From the NCBI GenBank assembly GCA_020853395.1, contig JADYYY010000004.1, positions 1 through 64,000 on the forward strand: a DNA stretch of 64,000 nt, read 5' to 3'. Below the pieces are notes generated by a model. That model was given only the letters and a program-made list of their open reading frames with translations, was not told where the DNA came from and did no database searches. Both the position numbers and the translations under genes were made by a program. The stretch is from Acidobacteriota bacterium (GTDB taxonomy: Bacteria > Acidobacteriota > Vicinamibacteria > Vicinamibacterales > SCN-69-37). Position 1 is the first letter of the stretch. Each line of letters begins with the position of its first letter. Positions 25,552-37,300 of this stretch are shown one piece after another.

Positions 25552-27714
25552 ATGAAGACCAGTACGATCTCGACCGCCCGAGTCGATCCTCGGCCCCCGA
25601 AGCCCACCGCGCCCGCGGGTACGCGACCCTTCGACAGCTTCACGCGGAACGATCTGATCTGGATCTACCGGACGATGCTCTTGTCGCGGCGCATCGACGA
25701 CAAGGAAATCCAGCTCAAGAACCAGAGCCTCATCTACTTCCAGATCAGCGGCGCCGGCCACGAAGCGATCCTCGTCGCGGCCGGCCTCGTCCTGCGGCCG
25801 GGCCACGACTGGTTCTATCCGTACTATCGGGACCGCGCGCTCTGCCTCACGCTCGGCATGACGCCGCTCGAGATGTTCCTCGCGGCGGTCGGCTCGCGCG
25901 ACGACAAGACGAGCGGCGGCCGGCAGATGCCGTCGCACTGGGGCGACCGCGCGCGGCACATCGTGTCGCAGTCGAGCGCCACCGGCACGCAGTGCGTGCA
26001 GGCCATCGGCTGCGCGGAGGCCGCGCACCTCTACGAGCACATCCCCGATATCGCCGACCGCGAGACGAAGTTCCGGCGCGACGAGATCACCTACGTCTCG
26101 GTCGGCGACGGCGCGACGAGCGAAGGCGAGTTCTGGGAGGCGCTCGGCGGCGCGTGCCTCCGCCGGCTGCCGGTGATCTTCCTCGTCGAGGACAACGGCT
26201 ACGCGATCTCCGTGCCCGTCGAAGCGCAGACGCCGGGCGGCAGCATCTCGCACCTCGTCGAGAGCTTCCCGCACCTGAAGGTCGTCCGCTGCGACGGCAC
26301 CGACGTGGCCGACAGCTTTCGCGCGATGGGCGACGCCGCCGCCTGGTGCCGCGAGCGCCGGGGCCCGGCGCTCGTGCACGCCACCGTCATCCGCCCCTAC
26401 TCGCACTCGCACTCCGACGACGAGCGGGCGTACAAGACGGCTGCCGAACGTGCCGAGGAAGCCCGGCGCGACCCGCTCGCGAAGTTCGCGGCGTACCTGA
26501 GAAGCCGGGACGTCCTGACCGACGCGGATCTCGCCGCGATCGCGAGCGACGTGGACCGCGAGGTCGCCGAGGCGGCCGACGCGGCCATCCAGGCGCCGAA
26601 GCCCACGCCCGATACGGTCACCCGCTACGTGTACTCGCCCGACGTGGACCCGACGTCGCCGGCGTTCGAGTCGGTCGCCCGGCCCGAAGGCCATCCCGAC
26701 ACGATGGTCGCCGCCATCAACCGCACGCTCATGGACGAGATGGCCGCCAACCCGGCGATCGTCGTCTTCGGCGAGGACGTCGCCGACGCGACGCGGCACG
26801 ATGCGCTCGAGGAAGTGCAGGGCAAGGGCGGCGTCTTCAAGGTCACGCTCGGGCTCCAGCGGGCCCACGGCCCGGTGCGCGTGTTCAATTCCCAGCTCGC
26901 CGAGGCGGCCATCGTCGGCCGCGCCTGCGGCATGGGCACGCGCGGGCTCAAGCCCATCGTCGAGATCCAGTTCTTCGACTACATCTGGCCGGCGATGATG
27001 CAGCTTCGCGACGAGATCTCGATGCTGCGCTACCGATCGAACAACATGTTCTCGTGCCCGATGGTGGTGCGCGCCGCAATCGGCGGCTACCTCCGGGGAG
27101 GCTCGGTGTACCACAGCCAGTCGGGCGAGAGCATCTTCGCGCACTGCCCGGGCCTGCGCGTCGTCTATCCGTCGACGGCCGAGGATGCGGCGGGGCTGCT
27201 GCGGACGGCGATCCGCAGCGACGACCCGGTGCTCTTCCTGGAGCACAAGCACCTCTATCGCCAGACCTACAACAAGAGCCCGTATCCGGGATCGAACTAC
27301 ATGATCCCCTTCGGCAAGTCGGTCGTCCGGCGCGCCGGCACGGACGTCGTGGTCGTCACCTGGGGCGCCGTGGTGCAGCGCGCGCTCGTGGCCGCCCAGC
27401 AGGCCGAGAAGCACGGCGTGAGCGTGATGGTGATCGACGCGCGAACCATCGCGCCGTTCGACTGGCAGGGGATCGGCGCGGCCGTCCGCCGCACGAACCG
27501 CATCGTCGTCGCCCACGAGGACCAGCTCACGTGCGGCTTCGGCGCGGAGATCGCCGCGCGTGTCGCGGACGAGCACTTCGAGCACCTGGACGCGCCGGTC
27601 CGGCGCGTCGCCGCGCTCGACACGCCGGTCGCCTATCACCCCGACCTCGAGGAAGCGATCCTGCCCGGCGCCGACGACATCCTCGCGGCCGTGCTCGAGA
27701 CCGCACGATACTGA
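25552..27714 (+). CDS. Fused alpha-beta 2-oxoacid dehydrogenase E1 component
   Basis: The 720-residue protein joins both E1 subunits. The N-terminal half is E1 alpha-like with the thiamine diphosphate motif beginning [15 protein letters not shown] and ending [12 protein letters not shown]. The C-terminal half, from about residue 385, is E1 beta-like ([37 protein letters not shown]). It would decarboxylate pyruvate or branched-chain 2-oxoacids and transfer the acyl group to a lipoyl E2. No E2 or E3 gene is nearby, so partners lie elsewhere. ATG 25552 starts 42 bases after the predicted transcript start. Confidence 0.9.
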   Translation: MKTSTISTARVDPRPPKPTAPAGTRPFDSFTRNDLIWIYRTMLLSRRIDDKEIQLKNQSLIYFQISGAGHEAILVAAGLVLRPGHDWFYPYYRDRALCLTLGMTPLEMFLAAVGSRDDKTSGGRQMPSHWGDRARHIVSQSSATGTQCVQAIGCAEAAHLYEHIPDIADRETKFRRDEITYVSVGDGATSEGEFWEALGGACLRRLPVIFLVEDNGYAISVPVEAQTPGGSISHLVESFPHLKVVRCDGTDVADSFRAMGDAAAWCRERRGPALVHATVIRPYSHSHSDDERAYKTAAERAEEARRDPLAKFAAYLRSRDVLTDADLAAIASDVDREVAEAADAAIQAPKPTPDTVTRYVYSPDVDPTSPAFESVARPEGHPDTMVAAINRTLMDEMAANPAIVVFGEDVADATRHDALEEVQGKGGVFKVTLGLQRAHGPVRVFNSQLAEAAIVGRACGMGTRGLKPIVEIQFFDYIWPAMMQLRDEISMLRYRSNNMFSCPMVVRAAIGGYLRGGSVYHSQSGESIFAHCPGLRVVYPSTAEDAAGLLRTAIRSDDPVLFLEHKHLYRQTYNKSPYPGSNYMIPFGKSVVRRAGTDVVVVTWGAVVQRALVAAQQAEKHGVSVMVIDARTIAPFDWQGIGAAVRRTNRIVVAHEDQLTCGFGAEIAARVADEHFEHLDAPVRRVAALDTPVAYHPDLEEAILPGADDILAAVLETARY

Positions 27715-27717
27715 CGG

Positions 27718-28428
27718 TCAGGGCTCTCCGTCCGTGGCGTCCACGTGCGCCAGGGCTTCGAGGGCCGCCGCCCGCGAGATGAGCAGCCGGCGGCCGGTCG
27801 TTCGCAGCACGCCCTGCTGCTGCCAGCGCGAGAGCGTCCGGCTCACCGTGTAGAGCGTGGTGCCGCTGAGCTGTGCCAGCTCCTGGCGCGTCAGCGGAAA
27901 CGGCAGCAGCAGCCCGTCCGAGGTCGGCCGGCCGCTCTGGCGCACCAGCCGGAGCAGCGCGCTCGCGATGCGGGCGCCGACGCGCGCGGTGGCCAGCTCC
28001 TGGACGCGAGTCATCGCGTCCGTCATGTGCGTCGCCATCTCGCGCATGATGTTGACGCGAACCTGCGGCGTGCCGGCGAGCAGGCGCCGCAGCGTCGGCG
28101 TCGGCCAGGCGCGCAGCCGCGTCCGATCGACCGCCACGGCCGTCACCGGATACGACGCGCCGTCGATGGCGACGACCCCGCCGAACGGCTCGCCCGGCCC
28201 GACGAAGCGCACGAGCACCTCGGCGCCCTCCGGCGTGAGCTGCAGGATCTTGAGCATGCCCGAGACGACGAGGAACAGCGCGTCGGCGGGCTCGCCTTGA
28301 CGGGCGACGGCCTCGCCGCGCGCGCAGTCCCTCACGCTCGACGCCTGCAGCCAGGCCGCGCGCTCCGCGTCGGCCACGCCCTCGAACAGCCGGGAGCGGC
28401 CGGCCCCGTCGTCCGGCGACATGGGCAC
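27718..28428 (-). CDS. Crp/Fnr-family transcriptional regulator
   Basis: The 236-residue protein has an N-terminal cyclic-nucleotide-type beta-barrel (about 20-130), a long dimer helix and a C-terminal winged HTH with recognition helix TLYTVSRTLSRW. The Ser-Arg of FNR's E-x-x-S-R is kept but the Glu is replaced by Tyr. The N-terminal half has a single Cys, so it cannot hold an FNR-type 4Fe-4S cluster. A heme- or NO-responsive DNR/NnrR-like mode is possible. GTG 28428 or ATG 28422 start. It is divergent from ric, with a palindromic site between them, and probably controls ric and itself. Confidence 0.88.
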   Translation of the reverse strand: MPMSPDDGAGRSRLFEGVADAERAAWLQASSVRDCARGEAVARQGEPADALFLVVSGMLKILQLTPEGAEVLVRFVGPGEPFGGVVAIDGASYPVTAVAVDRTRLRAWPTPTLRRLLAGTPQVRVNIMREMATHMTDAMTRVQELATARVGARIASALLRLVRQSGRPTSDGLLLPFPLTRQELAQLSGTTLYTVSRTLSRWQQQGVLRTTGRRLLISRAAALEALAHVDATDGEP

Positions 28429-28451
28429 ACAGTACTACGCGCGGCGAAGAG

Positions 28452-28467
28452 TTTGCGATGGCGCAAA
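28452..28467. promoter_or_regulatory. Crp/Fnr-type operator TTTGCG-N4-CGCAAA
   Basis: A perfect 16-bp palindrome lies in the gap between the Crp/Fnr gene and ric. Its centre (28459.5) is exactly 41.5 bp upstream of the start site predicted from the -10 at 28489, the classical class II activator position. Confidence 0.6.
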
Positions 28468-28488
28468 GACCGCGGACGGGCCGCTGGC

Positions 28489-28494
28489 TAGAGT
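28489..28494 (+). promoter_or_regulatory. -10 element of ric
   Basis: TAGAGT matches TATAAT at four of six positions and places the start site at 28501. The 36-base leader carries AAGGAG at 28526-28531, five bases before GTG 28537. No -35 box is evident, as expected for an activator-dependent promoter. Confidence 0.45.
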
Positions 28495-28536
28495 GGGCAG
28501 AACATCGCCGCCGGACAGCCACCCGAAGGAGCGCCC

Positions 28537-29244
28537 GTGGACATCACCGCCGACACCACCCTCATGGAGCTCGTCAACGACGCGCCCGCCACCATTCCCG
28601 TGCTGCAGCGCCACGCGATCCACTTCTGCTGCGGCGGGCGCGTGGCGGTGCGTGAGATCTGCGAGAACGAGCAGCTCGACCTCGATGCATTCCTGGACGA
28701 GCTGCGCGCCGCGGTGGCTGGATTCCAGGAACGCGACGACTGGCACGACGCGCCGATCGACGCGCTCATCGTCCACATCCTCGAGCGCTATCACGCGCAC
28801 CATCGCGAGGACCTGCCGAGGCTCGACGGCATGCTCGACAAGGTCGTCGAGCGGCACGGCGACACGATGGGCGAGACGCTCGGCAAGCTGCAGACGCTCT
28901 TCGGGTTCATGGCCGATGCGCTGAGCCAGCACATGCGCCGCGAGGAGGCGGTGCTCTTCCCGGCGATCGCCGCGGCGGCCGATCGGCCTGAAGCGGCCGC
29001 GGCGTTTCCGATCAGGGAAGCGATCGACGCGATGGAGCGGGAGCATCGGCGCGTCGAATGGGCGATGGAGCAGATCCGGGTCGTCACCGATCGGTTCACG
29101 CCGCCGGACGGGGCCTGCGCCACGTTTCGCGGGCTCTATCACGGGCTCGGCGAGTTCGATCGGCTGCTGGACCTTCACGTCCACCTGGAGGACGACATCC
29201 TGTTCCGCCGCGCGCTCGGCCTCACGCCCGCGCCGCGCCGCTGA
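28537..29244 (+). CDS. ric: Iron-sulfur cluster repair di-iron protein Ric/ScdA
   Basis: The 235-residue protein has the N-terminal ScdA domain with HAIHFCCGGRVAV (about residues 26-38), then a hemerythrin-like four-helix domain with His/Glu ligands in HHREDLPRL, HMRREEAVLFPAI, EHRRVEWAM and HVHLEDDILF. Ric proteins restore iron-sulfur clusters damaged by nitric oxide or peroxide. GTG 28537 is supported by AAGGAG five bases upstream. The adjacent Crp/Fnr gene and operator suggest stress-induced expression. Confidence 0.92.
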   Translation: MDITADTTLMELVNDAPATIPVLQRHAIHFCCGGRVAVREICENEQLDLDAFLDELRAAVAGFQERDDWHDAPIDALIVHILERYHAHHREDLPRLDGMLDKVVERHGDTMGETLGKLQTLFGFMADALSQHMRREEAVLFPAIAAAADRPEAAAAFPIREAIDAMEREHRRVEWAMEQIRVVTDRFTPPDGACATFRGLYHGLGEFDRLLDLHVHLEDDILFRRALGLTPAPRR

Positions 29245-29273
29245 CGCGGCAGAACCCGCCGTTCGAAAGGTAT

Positions 29274-29618
29274 CTACGCCTTCGGCTCCCTGAGCATGAT
29301 CAGGAGCATGCGCGTGGCGTCGAGCGCTTCCAGCGCGTGAGGCACGTTGGCGGGCATCCGCACGATCGTGCCGGGAGTGGCGGCCACCGGGCGGCCGCCG
29401 ATCGTGAGCTGCATCGCGCCCTCGAGCACGAGCACCAGCGCGTCGAACGGCGCGGTGTGCTCGCTGAGCTCCTGCCCCGCATCGAACGAGAACAGCGTGA
29501 CGTTGCCGCCGGCGGTCTTCGCGAGCACGCGGCTCGCGATGCCCTGGGCGGTCGGGCTCACGAGATCGTGGAGCGGCAGGGCCTCGGCGGCGGGAATCGT
29601 GGGAGACGGAGCGGCCAT
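29274..29618 (-). CDS. Cupin-domain protein in the Ric/CRP-FNR neighbourhood
   Basis: The 114-residue cupin has motif 1 ELSEHTAPFDALVLVLEGAM and motif 2 GTIVRMPANVPHALEA. The frame runs open much further upstream, but AGGAGG at 29629-29624 sits five bases before ATG 29618, which fixes the start. The predicted leader is 37 bases, nearly the same as that of ric. Small cupins like this often accompany stress or redox regulators. Ligand unknown. Confidence 0.88.
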   Translation of the reverse strand: MAAPSPTIPAAEALPLHDLVSPTAQGIASRVLAKTAGGNVTLFSFDAGQELSEHTAPFDALVLVLEGAMQLTIGGRPVAATPGTIVRMPANVPHALEALDATRMLLIMLREPKA

Positions 29619-29661
29619 GCGATCCTCCTGGAGCTGCGCCGGAACGTTCGGCGCGGATCCG

Positions 29662-29667
29662 ATGCTA
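29662..29667 (-). promoter_or_regulatory. -10 element of the cupin gene
   Basis: TAGCAT on the minus strand gives a start site at 29655. The palindrome at 29688-29705 is then centred at -41.5, the same geometry as at ric. Confidence 0.45.
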
Positions 29668-29687
29668 CAGGGCGGCACGTGGCAACA

Positions 29688-29705
29688 CGTTGCGCGAGCG
29701 CAACG
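29688..29705. promoter_or_regulatory. Second Crp/Fnr-type operator CGTTGCG-N4-CGCAACG
   Basis: A perfect 18-bp palindrome sharing TTGCG-N4-CGCAA with the ric operator. It lies between the divergent cupin and methyltransferase genes. It is equidistant (41.5 bp) from the predicted cupin transcript start and from the methyltransferase ATG at 29738. Confidence 0.6.
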
Positions 29706-29737
29706 CCGTCGAGCGCGCGCTGCCGCATGATGACCAC

Positions 29738-30427
29738 ATGATTTGCGATCCTCTCGCCGGATCTTCGTGGAGCCGGCCCGAAACCGTCTCGGGCTTCCGC
29801 GCGTCGCCGCCGAACGAAACGCTGATGGGCTTCGCCGCGGCGGAGCTGCGGCGGACGCCTGACGGCGCCGCGATCGACATCGGTTGCGGCGCCGCGCGCA
29901 ATGCCGTGCCGCTCGCCGAGCTGGGCTGGCAGGTACTCGGCCTGGACTGGTCGCGGCCGATGCTCGAGGCGGCCGCCGATCGCGTCGCCGAGCACGGCGT
30001 GGCGGATCGGGTGCGGCTCGCCCTGTCGCCGATGGACGCGCTCGAGGCGCCCGACGCATCGTTCGATCTGATCGTCGCGCACGGCATCTGGAACCTCGCC
30101 CGGTCGAGCGGCGAGTTCCGGCGTGCCGTGGCGGAAGCCGCACGCGTGGCGCGCCCGTCCGCCGGGCTGTTCGTGTTCACGTTCTCGCGCAACACGCTGC
30201 CGCCCGACGCGCCGCCGGTGCCGGGCGAGCCCTTCGTCTTCACCCAGTTCTCCGGCGCGCCGCAGTGCTTCCTCACGCGCGAGCAGTTGCTGGACGAGCT
30301 CGGCCGGGCCGGATTCGCGCTCGACCCCGGCGTGCCGTTCGCCGAGCACAACCTGCCACGGCCCGGTGCGATGCCGACCGGGCGCGTGCCGGTGATCTAC
30401 GAAGCCGCCTTTCGCTTCACGCGCTGA
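29738..30427 (+). CDS. Class I SAM-dependent methyltransferase 3
   Basis: The 229-residue protein has AIDIGCGAARNAVPLAE (SAM loop), VLGLDWSRPMLE (acidic motif) and SFDLIVAHGIWNLAR (post-motif). It resembles small UbiE/TehB-like methyltransferases. An in-frame TTG at 29690 lies inside the operator and is rejected as a start. ATG 29738 is six bases after a CATGAT -10-like box, so the message may be leaderless. Shared control with ric and the cupin suggests a stress-related substrate, but this is inference. Confidence 0.83.
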   Translation: MICDPLAGSSWSRPETVSGFRASPPNETLMGFAAAELRRTPDGAAIDIGCGAARNAVPLAELGWQVLGLDWSRPMLEAAADRVAEHGVADRVRLALSPMDALEAPDASFDLIVAHGIWNLARSSGEFRRAVAEAARVARPSAGLFVFTFSRNTLPPDAPPVPGEPFVFTQFSGAPQCFLTREQLLDELGRAGFALDPGVPFAEHNLPRPGAMPTGRVPVIYEAAFRFTR

Positions 30428-30477
30428 CCCCGTCGTCCGGCCGGCACGGTCGGACGCGAATCGCGTCTCGCGCGGTC

Positions 30478-32136
30478 TCAATACCGGTAGTTGGCCGCGA
30501 TCGGATACCGCCGTCCGGTACCGAACGCCTTCGAGGAGATCTTGATGCCCGGCGCGGCCTGCCGGCGCTTGTACTCGCTGCCGTCGATCCGGCGGATCAC
30601 GTCCGTGACGACCGCGCGGTCGAACCCCCGCCGGACGATGGCCTCGGCGTCGAGGTGCTGTTCGACGTAGGCCGCGATGATCGGATCGAGCACGTCGTAC
30701 GGGGGCAGGCTGTCGGTGTCCTTCTGGTCGGGTCGCAGCTCGGCGCTCGGCGGCTTGGTGATGGTCGACTGCGGGATGACGGCACCGCGGCGGTTGATGT
30801 GGTCCGCCAGCCGGTACACGAGCAGCTTCGGCACGTCGCTGATCACCGCCAGCCCGCCCGCCATGTCGCCGTACAGCGTGCAGTAGCCGACCGCCAGCTC
30901 GGACTTGTTGCCGGTCGAGAGCAGGAGCCAGCCGCGCTGGTTGGAGAACGCCATCAGCACGGCGCCGCGCACCCGCGCCTGCAGGTTCTCCTCGGTCGGC
31001 CCCGTGCAGCCGCCGGGCAGCACGGGTGCCAGCACGTTCAGGTACGCCTGGAAGATCGGGTCGATCGGCACCTCCATGAACTCGATGCCCAGCGCAGCGG
31101 CCAGCTCGGCAGCGTCGCGCCGGCTGTGATCGGACGAGTAGCGGGACGGCATCGCCACGCCGAGCACGCGCTCGGGCCCGAGCGCCTCGGCGGCGAGGCA
31201 GGCCGTCACGGCCGAGTCGATGCCGCCGGAGAGGCCGACGATCGCGCCCGAGAAGCCGCACTTCCTCGCGTAGTCGCCGAGGCCGAGGCGGAGCGCACGG
31301 TAGGCCGCCTCTGGCTCCGACGCCGACACGGTCCGCAGGACCGGCGTGGCCGCGGCCGCCGGCTGCCCCACCGGCACGTCGATCGTGACGATGTCTTCCT
31401 CGAACTCGGCCGCGCGCAGCAGCTCGGCGCCGTCGGGTCCGAACCCGATCGACCGGCCGTCGAACACGAGATCGTCGTTGCCGCCGACCTGGTTGACGTA
31501 GAACGAGAAGCGTCCGTGCTCCACGGCGTCACGCTCGATCAGCCGCCGGCGCTCGCCCGCCTTGTCGAGCGTGAACGGGCTCGCCGAGATGTTGACCAGC
31601 ACGTCGGCGCCGCCCGTGACCAGCTCGCGGACCGGGTCGCGATGGTACAGGCGCCTCGGCAGCACGTCGCGGTCGTTCCACACGTCCTCGCAGATCGTGA
31701 GCCCCAGCTTCCATGGGCCGGCGTCGACCGGCGACACGTCCCTGGCCGGCTCGAAGTAGCGGTCCTCGTCGAAGACGTCGTAGGTCGGCAGCAGCGACTT
31801 GTAGCGGCGGGCGACGACGCGGCCGGACTGGCAGAGGGCCACCGCGTTCCTCAGCGGCTTGCCTTCCGCGGACGTGTTGCGATCGACGAACCCGATCAGG
31901 ATGCCGAGCCGGCCCGTCGACAGGCGCGCCACGCGGTCGAGCAGGTCCAGGTTGGCGTCGACGAACCGTGGGTGCCACAGCAGGTCGCGCGGCGGGTAGC
32001 CGGTGGTGGCCAGCTCGGAGAACACGACGAGATCCGACCCATCGGCCTCGGCGCGCGCGATGGCCGACCGCATGCGCTCGAAGTTCGCGTCGAACGCCCC
32101 GACCGTGAAGTTCAACTGCGCGATCGTCAGCCGCAT
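30478..32136 (-). CDS. nadE: Glutamine-dependent NAD+ synthetase
   Basis: The 552-residue protein has an N-terminal nitrilase-type glutaminase domain with the catalytic Glu (FSELATTGYPP), Lys (RYKSLLPTYDVFDEDRYF) and Cys (GLTICEDVWND). The C-terminal ammonia-dependent synthetase has the ATP loop GLSGGIDSAVT and STGNKSELAVGYCTLYGDMA. It converts deamido-NAD to NAD+ using glutamine. The frame extends 17 codons upstream, but ATG 32136 matches the family N-terminus MRLTIAQLN. A minus-strand -10 TATCAT at 32159-32154 gives an 11-base leader. Confidence 0.95.
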   Translation of the reverse strand: MRLTIAQLNFTVGAFDANFERMRSAIARAEADGSDLVVFSELATTGYPPRDLLWHPRFVDANLDLLDRVARLSTGRLGILIGFVDRNTSAEGKPLRNAVALCQSGRVVARRYKSLLPTYDVFDEDRYFEPARDVSPVDAGPWKLGLTICEDVWNDRDVLPRRLYHRDPVRELVTGGADVLVNISASPFTLDKAGERRRLIERDAVEHGRFSFYVNQVGGNDDLVFDGRSIGFGPDGAELLRAAEFEEDIVTIDVPVGQPAAAATPVLRTVSASEPEAAYRALRLGLGDYARKCGFSGAIVGLSGGIDSAVTACLAAEALGPERVLGVAMPSRYSSDHSRRDAAELAAALGIEFMEVPIDPIFQAYLNVLAPVLPGGCTGPTEENLQARVRGAVLMAFSNQRGWLLLSTGNKSELAVGYCTLYGDMAGGLAVISDVPKLLVYRLADHINRRGAVIPQSTITKPPSAELRPDQKDTDSLPPYDVLDPIIAAYVEQHLDAEAIVRRGFDRAVVTDVIRRIDGSEYKRRQAAPGIKISSKAFGTGRRYPIAANYRY

Positions 32137-32153
32137 CGTCCGTCGTCCGCGCG

Positions 32154-32159
32154 ATGATA
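32154..32159 (-). promoter_or_regulatory. -10 element of nadE
   Basis: TATCAT on the minus strand, predicted start 32147, eleven bases before the nadE ATG. No clear -35 was found. Confidence 0.4.
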
Positions 32160-32364
32160 GCCGATGGCGCGGACGGGCGGCGCCCACGCGCGCACGAGCC
32201 GCGGAGATCGTCGGCGGGTCGCGTACAGGCGGCGTCGAGATCGATCGTGATGCGCGGCGAGCCCACGAACGTGCCGGCGAAACCGCCGCCCAGGACGAGC
32301 GTCCCGAAGTCAGTCAGGCCCGGGCGCCGAAACCGGGCACGGGCGGGCTGCCGCGGACGTTCGC

Positions 32365-32370
32365 TATACT
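32365..32370 (+). promoter_or_regulatory. -10 box of a probable leaderless typA mRNA
   Basis: TATACT ends exactly six bases before ATG 32377, so the predicted transcript start is the A of the start codon. GAGCGG between them could not act as a ribosome-binding site. Confidence 0.5.
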
Positions 32371-32376
32371 GAGCGG

Positions 32377-34215
<1,839 letters not shown>

Positions 34216-34236
34216 AGCTTCGACACGTGCCCTCCG

Positions 34237-34258
34237 CGCGCGCCTGAGCAGGCGCGCG
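34237..34258. terminator. GC-rich hairpin between convergent genes
   Basis: CGCGCGCCT (34237-34245) pairs with AGGCGCGCG (34250-34258) around a GAGC loop. There is no T-run. It could terminate transcription from both sides in a high-GC genome, but weakly supported. Confidence 0.35.
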
Positions 34259-34303
34259 GTGCCGCCGCTTACAGGACGCGCCCTCCTTGGGGCGAGGCGC
34301 TCG

Positions 34304-37300
34304 TCACTTCAGGATCAGGAACGACTCGCGCAGCACCGTACCGAGTTTCTGGCTGTCGCCGTCACAGCCGGCCCCTCCGCTCTGGCCACAACTGACCGAG
34401 ACGGCAGTCTGACCATCAACTCGCAGGTTGTACCCGAACGACCACGAACCTGCTCCGTTGACGACCTCGACCTCGACGAGATTCAGACCGGGTTGGAGCA
34501 GCGTCGCCAACTCGAAGCTTCGGGAGCCCGTCTCTTCTGCGAGAAGCTGCCCGTTGACTCTCAAGGTCTGCATTTCGTCCACGTTGAAGAACTCAAGCTT
34601 CGTGTGACCGCCCGCATGGATGACGCGCGGCACGCGGAAGACCTTGGACGAGCCCGACTCCTGCAGATAGACTCGGCCGTCCGCTGCTACCTCGAGGTGG
34701 CAATTGTTCTCGCAGAAGCCGGACGTGTTCAGCTTGGCGAGAATCGAACCGCTGCGCGCGTCCAGAATCGCAACCTTCTGCTTCAGTCCGTCGGCCCGAT
34801 CAAGGACCAGCATGTAGATCGTATCGCCTTGGCTCCCGATTGAGTCACCGTTGAACTGGAGGCTCCCCTGCGTCCACACCGTGCCGTTCACCAGGTTGAC
34901 TCCGGTAAGGGTTCCAGGTGTTCCGAAAAGGTCGGGACGGGACAGTCCGATGAGTCGATCGCCATGGACAGTGTAGATGGAGAAGCTCACGCCGGCCACC
35001 GTCGCGAGCGCGGTCGTCTGGCAGTTCGCGTCGGTCCTGTAGATGGTCGTCCCGTCGGTGGTGAAGATTCCTTCTGTCGAACTGAACCGCACGAAGTCCG
35101 GCAGAGAGCTCGAACAGGCGGGCGCCAAGGTTTCGCGATCGTAGCGGGTGAGGCTCAGGCCGTTGACGAGATAGGGGTGGCCACCCGCGCCTCGATACCA
35201 CGTGCCGACGGTGCCGGGTAGGAGCAGCGACGGCGACCCGTTCCGATCGAACACCGTTGCCCCGAACTCGGCTCCGGGGAACGCTGGCGCGGTGGTCACG
35301 AACACGTTCCCGGTCGTTTCGTCCACCAGCAGACGGCCGGTGAACCGATCGCCGACGGCCGCCTGTGGCCAGTTGCCGAACATGGCGCCGGACCGATACC
35401 CGCCGACGTGAATGCGCGAGGTCTGCAGGAATACGTCGTCGTCGGCCCCCGGCGTGATGATCAGCGGCGCCTGGAAGTCGCCCCCAAACCCCGACGCCCC
35501 CTCAGTTTCTCCCTCGGTCGCCTCCCAGTTCACGGACCCGTAGGGACTCAGCGACAGAAGCGTGAAGAGACGGCAGGCAGAGTCACCGCAGGGACTAGCG
35601 ATCTTCAGGGTCAGGAGATTGCCGTGTCGGTCACTGACCAAGCCGACCAAGCCCCTCCCAGCCACTTGGGGTACCAGGTTGCCGTCGAAGGCGACGATTG
35701 ACGGCTTCGATGCTACGGCCGGCTGGAACGTCTGAACGCTGATGTCGAACGGCACCGACCTCGACCCGTCCGGGTTTACGGCGACCAGGCTGTAGACGCC
35801 GGGGGTTCCAAAGGTCACCGCGAGCTTCATCGAAGCCGTCGCCACTGACTGAACCTGCCCTGGCGCCTGTAGTGTCGCGAGGAGACTGCCGTCCAGATAG
35901 ACCTCGACGCTGGAGCATGCCGTGGCCACGCTTGGTTCTGGGCAACTGAAGCCGGTGCCGGAGAGCCGGATCAACTGGTCCGTCAGCCCCGCGTAGACGG
36001 TCAGCGGCTCGACAGCCGTGATGGTCGGCCCCGTCGGTTGGGGCCCCGCCTGCTGGCGCAGTTTGTAGACGCTTCCGTTCGTCGTGGCGAAGTACACGGC
36101 GCCGTCGGCGATGACCGGCTGGCCGGTCACCGGAAACGGCGTGGCAAAAGTCCAATCGACAGTGCCATCAACTTGCCTGAGAACGTACAGTCCAGCGTTC
36201 GCGCCGACGAACACCCGACCTGAGGCGTCCACGGATGGATCGGTGGTGAAGATGCCGGGGCGGGCCACCTGCATGCTCCAGACATCGGTGCCTCTGGCGG
36301 CCAGAATCCGATCGTCCTGAAACGCGTACCCGGTGCGGACCGTGGAAGTGCCGTCCGGAAACAGGCTCGCTCGGCCCGTGGTGTACTCCCCGCAGCACGA
36401 GTCGCTCGCCAACGTCAGATCCGGATTCCAACTCGAAAATCCGCCAATGAAGATGACGCCGGTGAACTGCTGGAACCCGCCCCAGAGATGGGCGGTGTCG
36501 TCGATCATCAGCTCCGTACCACTGGCGGTACCACGTGCCAATTCGACGCCGGTCGTTCGGTCGAGTTTCAGGTTCCCAACGCCAGGACAGGCGCCGTAGA
36601 CGTGACCGTCAGCGCCGATGGCCGGCGCACCTGCCCACCGCGTGGTGCACACCGTCGACGTCCAGGAATGCGAACCGAGCGCATAGGCCACGGCTCCCGA
36701 TCGGTGATTGACGAAGAAGAACACGCCACCTTGATCGTCGACGATGACATCGCTCGGCTGGCCGTCTTGCTGGTCTCCATGCTCCAACACGATCGGAGCC
36801 GACAGATCCTTGTTGAATCGCAGTAGATCCCACCCACCGCCCGGGCTGTAGGTCCCGAAATAGACGAACCCGTTGACGTCGTCGATGGCCGCGGACGTCA
36901 CGACCGGCTGGGCCTTCCCGGAGACGGCCGCTACAGGCGCTTGCGCGAACACCTGGCCGTCGCTCCCGAGCGCGTAGAACTTGTCGCTTGCGAAATACAG
37001 TCGACCTTCCGCCGAGACGGAGAGCCCTCCGACCACGGGTTCCGCTGTCGGAAACACCCAGTGGGGGCTCGTGGGCCGCGTGGCCGGCCCAGCGGACCCG
37101 CTGCGACTCGTGCGGCGGGCGTCGTGGCCGTTCATCGGCCAGACACGCGCTCCCGGGTCGGCAGCCGTCACCTCAATCCGCGCCGTGGCGGTGTCTTCTC
37201 CGCCGTGTCCATCGGTCACGCGCAACGTGATGTCGTAGGTTCCCGCGCGGAAGCCCCAGGTGAAGGTGGCGGCGCCGCTCGCCAGAAGGCACGGCGGCGT

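Noticed and set aside
29690-29737. A TTG start that would lengthen the methyltransferase by 16 codons.
   Set aside because: It lies inside the operator palindrome, and the extension (RERNAVERALPHDDH) is not family-like.
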